DNA of 64,000 nt from contig NZ_CP102798.1 in the NCBI RefSeq assembly GCF_028356935.1, forward strand, positions 3,410,001 through 3,474,000. The letters are read 5' to 3'. Positions 58,448 to 64,000 of the stretch are shown piece after piece; position 1 is the stretch's first letter, and every line of letters starts with the position of its first letter. This DNA comes from Lysinibacillus sp. OF-1 (GTDB lineage Bacteria > Bacillota > Bacilli > Bacillales_A > Planococcaceae). The translations under genes and the position numbers were made by a program. The notes beneath the pieces are model-generated. The model searched no databases and was not told the DNA's origin. It saw only the letters and a list, made by a program, of their open reading frames with translations.

Positions 58448-59416
58448 TTACGCTTCTGTATATTGTCCTATTTTTTTGAATTTTTCATAACGATCTTCAA
58501 TTAATTGTTCTCCATTTAGAGAATTTAATGTATGAAGTGTGTCGCTAATGCATTCTTTAATAGAAAGAGCCTGTTTTGCCACATTGCGATGGGCACCACC
58601 GATTATTTCAGGGATAATGCCATCTATTACACCAAGTTCTTTTAAATCTGGTGCTGTAATGCGCATAGCTTCTGCCGCTTGCTTAGCAAGGCTACCATCA
58701 CGCCATAGAATTGAAGCTGCGCCTTCAGGAGAAATAACGGAATATGTTGAGTTCTCTAGCATAAAGACACGGTTTGCTACACCTAGTGCTAGTGCACCAC
58801 CACTTCCTCCTTCACCAATGACGATACTAATAACAGGTACAGTTAAGCCTGCCATTTCAACAAGATTTCTAGCAATTGCTTCACTTTGTCCTCGTTCTTC
58901 AGCAGCTTTACCTGGGTAAGCACCTTTTGTATCAATAAAACAAATAATCGGTCGCTTAAATTTTTCAGCTTGCTTCATCAAACGTAGCGCTTTACGATAG
59001 CCCTCTGGATGCGGCATACCAAAATTACGGCGTATATTTTCTTTTGTCGATTTACCACGCTGATGACCAATAATCGTTACTGGCTGCCCTTCAAAAATGG
59101 CAATCCCACCTAGAATAGCTGCATCGTCACCAAACGTACGGTCACCATGCAGTTCAATAAAGTCTTCACACATCGCTTCAATATATTGTAAAGTTGTTGG
59201 TCTTTCTGGGTGTCTTGCTACCTGCACACGATCCCAAGGCTTCATATTGGCATAAATCGATTGCTCTAATTGCGATAAACGTGTTTCAAGCTTTTCGATT
59301 TCTCCTGACATATCTACATCTGCTTCAGCAGCAATTGTTTTTAATTCATCAATTTTCTCTCGTAATTGTACGACTGGTTCTTCAAATGCTAAATTTTTAG
59401 GCATGTTGGACGCCAC
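58448..59416 (-). CDS. accA: Acetyl-CoA carboxylase carboxyltransferase, alpha subunit
   Basis: A 322-residue crotonase-fold subunit with [27 protein letters not shown] and the oxyanion-type [11 protein letters not shown]. With AccD it transfers CO2 from carboxybiotin to acetyl-CoA to form malonyl-CoA. It overlaps accD by 20 nt, which fits stoichiometric production. Confidence 0.97.
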   Translation of the reverse strand: MASNMPKNLAFEEPVVQLREKIDELKTIAAEADVDMSGEIEKLETRLSQLEQSIYANMKPWDRVQVARHPERPTTLQYIEAMCEDFIELHGDRTFGDDAAILGGIAIFEGQPVTIIGHQRGKSTKENIRRNFGMPHPEGYRKALRLMKQAEKFKRPIICFIDTKGAYPGKAAEERGQSEAIARNLVEMAGLTVPVISIVIGEGGSGGALALGVANRVFMLENSTYSVISPEGAASILWRDGSLAKQAAEAMRITAPDLKELGVIDGIIPEIIGGAHRNVAKQALSIKECISDTLHTLNSLNGEQLIEDRYEKFKKIGQYTEA

Positions 59417-60254
59417 CTTTCGTATGCATTTTTACAAGTAATGAAACTTGCTTACGTAAATCCTTGCGAGGGAAGATAGCATCAAGCTGACCATGCTCTA
59501 ATAAAAATTCTGCTGTTTGGAAATCGCTTGGCAATTTTTCTCTTACTGTTTCTTCAATAACACGACGACCTGCAAAGCCAATTAATGCTTGTGGCTCGGC
59601 AATATTTATATCACCAACAGAAGCAAAGCTTGCGGAAACTCCACCCGTTGTTGGATGCGTTAAAATAGAAATGAACAATAAACCATGATCACTGTGACGC
59701 TTTAAAGCCACACTTGTTTTAGCCATCTGCATTAATGACAATACGCCCTCTTGCATACGAGCACCACCACTAGCAGTAAAGATGATAAATGGCACACCTA
59801 ATGCTGTTGCCTTTTCTATTGCTCGCGTGATTTTTTCACCCACAACGGAGCCCATTGAACCCATGCGGAAATGAGAATCCATAATTGCTACGACGATTTC
59901 TTCGCCATCTAACGTTCCGACACCCGTTAGGACAGCCTCATTTAAACCTGTTTTCTCTTGGTCGGCTGAAATTTTTTCTACATAGGCTGGGAAATTAAGG
60001 GGATTACTTGTTTGTAAATGATCATCCATTGATTCGAATGAGCCTTCATCTAAAAAATAGTCCACACGCTCTTGTGCTGTCATTTTGAAATGGTGACTAC
60101 ATTTTGTACATACTTTATCGTTTTTTTCTAATTCCTTTGTCAGTTGAATGTGACGACATTCAGGACATTTCGTCATTAACCCTTCTGGAAATGTCTTTTC
60201 TTGTCCGTCCTCTTTCTTTTTTCGATTACCACTAAATAAGCTGCGTATTGCCAT
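59397..60254 (-). CDS. accD: Acetyl-CoA carboxylase carboxyltransferase, beta subunit
   Basis: A 285-residue subunit with an N-terminal four-Cys zinc finger (CPEC, then CTKC) and crotonase-fold motifs [10 protein letters not shown] and [13 protein letters not shown]. Partner of AccA in malonyl-CoA formation. It follows the GntR-type regulator gene after 24 nt. Confidence 0.97.
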   Translation of the reverse strand: MAIRSLFSGNRKKKEDGQEKTFPEGLMTKCPECRHIQLTKELEKNDKVCTKCSHHFKMTAQERVDYFLDEGSFESMDDHLQTSNPLNFPAYVEKISADQEKTGLNEAVLTGVGTLDGEEIVVAIMDSHFRMGSMGSVVGEKITRAIEKATALGVPFIIFTASGGARMQEGVLSLMQMAKTSVALKRHSDHGLLFISILTHPTTGGVSASFASVGDINIAEPQALIGFAGRRVIEETVREKLPSDFQTAEFLLEHGQLDAIFPRKDLRKQVSLLVKMHTKGGVQHA

Positions 60255-60278
60255 GTTCGACTCCCCCTTTGTTGTTAG

Positions 60279-60920
60279 CTAAATGCTTTGTACAGTACTC
60301 ATCCACTGTTCATAAGCTTTCAATGCTTCTTTTTCGTACCCAAGCTGCATCGATTTTAACATCGTTTGAATGATTAATTTTTCATCTTCTGTTGAGTTTC
60401 GATTTAAACGGTCGCCATCATAAGCTGCTAATTGAAACCAGATTTTTAAAGAAAGACGATTCCCTGTCGTAATCAATAACTCTCGTAAAATATCTCGACA
60501 ATTAACCGCTCCCTCTATTTCTAGTTTCACAAAAAAACTATCCCACACAGGTAGTGTGCGAAGAATCTCTGTACAACTTATTACGCGGATTGCTTCCATT
60601 TCATGAATTTGTCGCGTTAATGCGACATCTTTCTTCGATTTTTCATCTTCTAATATAAACATCGACAGTATTTCTACGAGCTGATGCTTATGTGTGGACG
60701 CAAGAAAAGTACCACCACCGTGTCTTGTTTCAATAAGCCCTAGCAATTCTAAGCTTCGCAAAGCCTCTCTCACAGAGGATCGCCCGACACCTAGACGCTC
60801 TGATAGAACTCGTTCGGAGGGTAGTTTTTCACCTGCTTGGATTTTTTCCATTTTAATGAGTTGACGTAGTTGTTGGACGATTTCTAAAAACACTTTTTTT
60901 TGTTCGGTTTTTTTATCCAT
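60279..60920 (-). CDS. GntR-family transcriptional regulator, FadR subgroup
   Basis: About 213 residues from the ATG at 60920, chosen because AAGGGGAG stands eight bases before it; the frame opens at a TTG at 60941. The N-terminal winged helix is typical GntR (KLPSERVLSERLGVGRSSVREALRSLELLGLIETRHGGGTFL). The helical C-terminal part is shorter and more divergent than classical FCD domains, and I do not see the full set of metal-binding His. Sitting just before accDA, with a palindromic TGGTC-T-GACCA operator directly upstream of itself, it probably autoregulates and may control the accDA genes. The ligand is unknown. Confidence 0.85.
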   Translation of the reverse strand: MDKKTEQKKVFLEIVQQLRQLIKMEKIQAGEKLPSERVLSERLGVGRSSVREALRSLELLGLIETRHGGGTFLASTHKHQLVEILSMFILEDEKSKKDVALTRQIHEMEAIRVISCTEILRTLPVWDSFFVKLEIEGAVNCRDILRELLITTGNRLSLKIWFQLAAYDGDRLNRNSTEDEKLIIQTMLKSMQLGYEKEALKAYEQWMSTVQSI

Positions 60921-60940
60921 ACGACTAACTCCCCTTATCA

Positions 60941-60963
60941 AAAAAGTGGTCTGACCACTTTTT
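60941..60963. promoter_or_regulatory. Perfect palindromic operator upstream of the FadR-like gene
   Basis: Arms AAAAAGTGGTC and GACCACTTTTT are exactly complementary around a single T. The core TGGTCTGACCA follows the TGGT-N3-ACCA pattern known for FadR-subgroup regulators. It sits 21 bp before the start codon, overlapping the leader. Confidence 0.8.
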
Positions 60964-61005
60964 AACGTTGATTCTAGCTTACAAAAGAACCGTTCAAAAG
61001 TAAAG

Positions 61006-61034
61006 GAAAAACTGCATAAAATTTATGCAGTTTC
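61006..61034 (-). terminator. Terminator after dnaE
   Basis: AAACTGCATAAA and TTTATGCAGTTT pair on the minus strand, followed by a T-rich tail, between dnaE and the GntR-type gene. Confidence 0.8.
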
Positions 61035-61051
61035 TATATTCTTGTTTCATT

Positions 61052-64000
61052 TCATATCTTTTTTGTCGCTTGTGCATGTTTTACTTTGATTTGTAGCTTA
61101 CCAAAACGCCTCTCCAACACACCATCAATTACTAGCATTTCATCCTCTAACAATAAATCTTGGACAAGTTGAAAAACTTGAGGGAATAATGTAATCGAAA
61201 CAGCTCCATACTCATCCTGTAGCTGAACGAAGGCCATTTGCTCCCCTTTTTTTGTACGAATTTTTTTCACTTCTTCAATCATACCAATCATTTTTACATA
61301 ACTACCGTCACGAAGTTGCTTTAACTCGCGACAAGTACTATTGACATCATGCCAGTGTAGTCTTTCTTGTGCTACTGGATGGGTAGAAATATAAAAACCT
61401 AAGCTTTCCTTCTCATGTACTAATTTTTCCTTTTGAGACATCTCTTCTGCCTGCATATATTTTGGCTTACCAAAACTAAGTGTCATAGCTGATGCCAGAT
61501 CTATATCTTCAGTAGGTCTTAATAACTCCGCATGTTTTAAGGCTGCGTCTACTGTCATGAGAAGAACAGCCCTGTCCTTCTCAAGATAATCAAGCGCTCC
61601 AGCATAGATTAATGCTTCCATCACTTTGGCTTTAAAATGCTGTGCACTTAAGGCAACAGCAAAATCAAACATATTATTCAGTACTTCTGGACTTGTTTGA
61701 CGTAGCGTATTCACTTTTTCTATCAGAGTATGGGGCACACCTTTGATGCCAGATAAGCTGTAGCGAATACCTTCATTTTCTACTGTAAAATACTTTGTAC
61801 TGTTTTTTAAAGAAGGTGGATAAAATGGGATGCCTTTATCCTTTGCCTCATGGACAAGTTGTTGAATCTTATCGACATTACCTGTTGCATTAGATAATAA
61901 CGCTGCATAAAAGCTTCGAGGGAAATGCGCCTTTAAATAGGCCATTTGATAAGAAATGACACTATAGGCAACCGCATGACTTTTAGGGAAACCATAATCC
62001 GCAAAACGCACAATCAGTTCATAGACTTCTTCCGCTACTTGCTGATCAAAGCCTTGCTGTAATGCCCCTTGAATAAATGCAGCACGTTGCTCCTCTAAAA
62101 CTTGACGATCTTTTTTACTCACTGCACGGCGCAGTAAATCGGCTTGTCCCATTGTAAATCCTGCGAGAACTGAGGCAATTTTAATAATCTGCTCTTGATA
62201 GACAATTACACCAAATGTCTCTTGTAAAATAGGCTCTAACACTGGATGGGGCATCGTAACCATTTCTTTGCCAGCTTTTCTTCTTGCATAGACCGGAATA
62301 AAATCCATTGGACCAGGACGATAAAGTGCATTTATAGCTACAATATCTAAAAAGTTCGTAGGATGGATATCACGTAAAGCTTGTTTCATTCCGTCTGATT
62401 CTAATTGAAAAATCCCTAGCGTATCCCCTTTTTGTAAAAGTTGAAACGTCTTTTCATCATGCATAGGGATTCGTTCAAATTCTATCCAAGGTCCTCCCAC
62501 TTTATAAATAGACCAACGTATTTGCTCTAAAATGGTGAGATTACGCAAGCCTAAAAAATCCATTTTGACGAGACCGCACGCTTCAATATCTCCCATCGGC
62601 CATTGCGTACTATAAATACCATCATGCCCTTCTTCAATTGGTACCGTATTCACTAATGGCGAAGGGGCGATGACAATACCAGCTGCATGTGTAGAGGAAT
62701 TTCTAGGCAGACCTTCTAATTTTAGCGCTACCTCGAACCATCGCTGATGCTTTTCATTGTCTGCAAGCCAGTTTTGAAAGTCATGTGATTCTGCCATAGC
62801 TCTTTGCAATGTAATACCAGGCTTATTTGGAATCATCTTCGAAATTTTTTCTAATGTCTCTGCCTCAAAACCAAAAACCCTTGCAACATCCCTCGCAACT
62901 GCCTTTGCAGACAGTGTGCCAAATGTAATAATTTGCGCAACATTGGCTTTGCCATATTTTTGGGCAACATACTGAATCACTTGATGTCTTTTACTATCAA
63001 CAAAATCAATATCAATATCAGGTAAAGTAATTCTTTCAGGGTTTAAAAAACGTTCAAATAATAAACCATAGGCAAGTGGATCTACTTGTGTAATGGCGAG
63101 GCTATATGCCACAAGGGAACCTGCGGACGAACCACGACCAGGTCCAGTCAAAATGCGATTTTCTTTCGCATAGTGCATAAAATCCGCGACAACTAAAAAA
63201 TAGTCAGCAAAGCCCATGGAACAAATAATTTCAAGCTCATATTGTAGCCGTTCCCGATAGGCTGTAGGTATCGTCATTTGCTGAAATCTTTCTTCTAATC
63301 CTGTAAATGCTTCCTTCATCAGCAAGCTTTCAGCTGTTTCATCTACAGGTACAGGAAATTTAGGCATTTGCACAGACATTTCAGGTACAACAGCTTTACA
63401 GCTAGCAAGCATTTGTACACTTGCTTCAAGCCACTGTGGATGATCAGCAAACCAATTTTGCCATTCATCTGCTGTCGGTGCAAAATAGCCTTGCACATCG
63501 GCCGTTAGCATAGTGTTTCCTAGCTTATCACCTGTATCAATTGCTCTTGCTACTTCATAAGCAAAATGATCTTCTGGACGTAAAAAATAACAGCTTTGAG
63601 TGGCAACAAGCGGAATAGACTGTTCTTCGCACCAAATCACTATTTCTTCTTCATTCGCTGTTTTTACTCCATCTGGTCTAGCGATGCCCACATATAATTG
63701 CTGTTGAAATAGCTGAATTAAAGCAGTGACCGCAGTATGCCAATCCTCTAAATCTGCAAAATCATTTGTGGAAAGCAGAGCTATACAACCCGCTGCGTAT
63801 CCCTCAAGCCACTTCCAAGGCAACACTTCGTCTTGTCTAATGGATATAGCACTACTAATCTTTAATAGCTGTTGATAGCCCTCCTGCGTTTGTGCATACA
63901 GAACAAGAGGGATGGTTTTCTCATGCCACTGTACGTTAACGGAAAGCCCAATGACAGCGTGGATACTTGCTTGCTGCAATGCTTTACAAAAAGGCAAAAG
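61052..64000 (-). CDS. dnaE: DNA polymerase III alpha subunit DnaE, N-terminus beyond window
   Basis: 983 codons are visible. The frame is open to the right edge, so the first part of the PHP domain is missing. The catalytic palm has LPDIDIDF with three Asp (about residue 325 of the visible part); the fingers carry GPGRGSSAGS and the helix-hairpin-helix and OB-fold tail end the protein (KIRTKKGEQMAFVQLQDEYG). The PolC-type exonuclease insert is absent, so this is DnaE, the second Firmicutes replicase that extends RNA primers on the lagging strand. It is upstream of accDA, as in Bacillus. Confidence 0.96.
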   Translation of the reverse strand, partial: LLPFCKALQQASIHAVIGLSVNVQWHEKTIPLVLYAQTQEGYQQLLKISSAISIRQDEVLPWKWLEGYAAGCIALLSTNDFADLEDWHTAVTALIQLFQQQLYVGIARPDGVKTANEEEIVIWCEEQSIPLVATQSCYFLRPEDHFAYEVARAIDTGDKLGNTMLTADVQGYFAPTADEWQNWFADHPQWLEASVQMLASCKAVVPEMSVQMPKFPVPVDETAESLLMKEAFTGLEERFQQMTIPTAYRERLQYELEIICSMGFADYFLVVADFMHYAKENRILTGPGRGSSAGSLVAYSLAITQVDPLAYGLLFERFLNPERITLPDIDIDFVDSKRHQVIQYVAQKYGKANVAQIITFGTLSAKAVARDVARVFGFEAETLEKISKMIPNKPGITLQRAMAESHDFQNWLADNEKHQRWFEVALKLEGLPRNSSTHAAGIVIAPSPLVNTVPIEEGHDGIYSTQWPMGDIEACGLVKMDFLGLRNLTILEQIRWSIYKVGGPWIEFERIPMHDEKTFQLLQKGDTLGIFQLESDGMKQALRDIHPTNFLDIVAINALYRPGPMDFIPVYARRKAGKEMVTMPHPVLEPILQETFGVIVYQEQIIKIASVLAGFTMGQADLLRRAVSKKDRQVLEEQRAAFIQGALQQGFDQQVAEEVYELIVRFADYGFPKSHAVAYSVISYQMAYLKAHFPRSFYAALLSNATGNVDKIQQLVHEAKDKGIPFYPPSLKNSTKYFTVENEGIRYSLSGIKGVPHTLIEKVNTLRQTSPEVLNNMFDFAVALSAQHFKAKVMEALIYAGALDYLEKDRAVLLMTVDAALKHAELLRPTEDIDLASAMTLSFGKPKYMQAEEMSQKEKLVHEKESLGFYISTHPVAQERLHWHDVNSTCRELKQLRDGSYVKMIGMIEEVKKIRTKKGEQMAFVQLQDEYGAVSITLFPQVFQLVQDLLLEDEMLVIDGVLERRFGKLQIKVKHAQATKKI

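Overview
The window looks like the chromosome of a low-GC Gram-positive bacterium of the Bacillales, most probably Lysinibacillus. The right-hand part keeps the Bacillus gene order (infC-rpmI-rplT-ysdA-ysdB-ysdC, thrS-dnaI-dnaB-nrdR-gapB-coaE-mutM-polA, phoR-phoP-mdh-icd-citZ, fxsA-pyk-pfkA-accA-accD, dnaE). The secreted pore-forming toxin at 25.9-27.4 kb has the classic cholesterol-dependent cytolysin undecapeptide and most resembles sphaericolysin of Lysinibacillus sphaericus. No transposase, integrase, tRNA, rRNA or CRISPR array was seen.

Region 1 (1 to about 25.8 kb) is an accessory, iron-regulated metallophore island. About 24 kb of minus-strand genes run without a clear internal terminator from a divergent promoter covered by a near-consensus Fur box (about 23.94 kb) to beyond the left edge. 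In transcription order they are: a three-gene ECF-type transporter (S, T and fused double ATPase); a pair of YbtP/YbtQ-like ABC half-transporters; a DhbE/YbtE-like aryl-AMP ligase; a 2600-residue NRPS (ArCP-Cy-A[E-like insert]-PCP-Cy-A-PCP); a NitT/TauT-type ABC importer (binding protein, ATPase, permease); an O-methyltransferase; and a second NRPS (Cy-A[MT]-PCP..., cut by the window edge). Divergent on the plus strand are an AraC/PchR-like activator and an Sfp-type phosphopantetheinyl transferase. All three adenylation domains read as cysteine-specific and each follows a heterocyclization domain. The expected product is therefore an aryl-capped chain of three cysteine-derived thiazoline/thiazolidine rings, related to pyochelin, yersiniabactin, coelibactin and equibactin. 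No polyketide module, salicylate synthase, reductase or thioesterase is visible, so the starter and the release step are open.

Region 2 (25.8-27.6 kb) holds the cytolysin gene, convergent with the metallophore genes and bounded by two very similar terminator hairpins. It may be an independently acquired cassette.

Region 3 (27.6-64 kb) is core genome: translation (infC operon with an L20-type leader; thrS with a T-box leader), replication start-up (dnaB, dnaI) and repair (polA, mutM), coenzyme A synthesis (coaE), central carbon metabolism (gapB, citZ, icd, mdh, pyk, pfkA), fatty-acid initiation (accA, accD, with a FadR-like GntR regulator), the PhoPR phosphate two-component system, LrgAB-type membrane proteins and an HflKC pair. 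Compared with Bacillus subtilis, speD, ytaF and ytxB/ytxC are missing from their usual places.

Points most worth checking: an Asn-to-Asp change in the aryl-acid pocket of the starter ligase; an apparent one-base frameshift in the signal peptide of the importer binding protein; likely non-AUG starts for dnaI (ATC) and the phosphopantetheinyl transferase (ATT/ATA) in addition to the well-known ATT start of infC; sigma-W-like promoters before ysdB and hflK; and a perfect 23-bp palindrome before the FadR-like gene.
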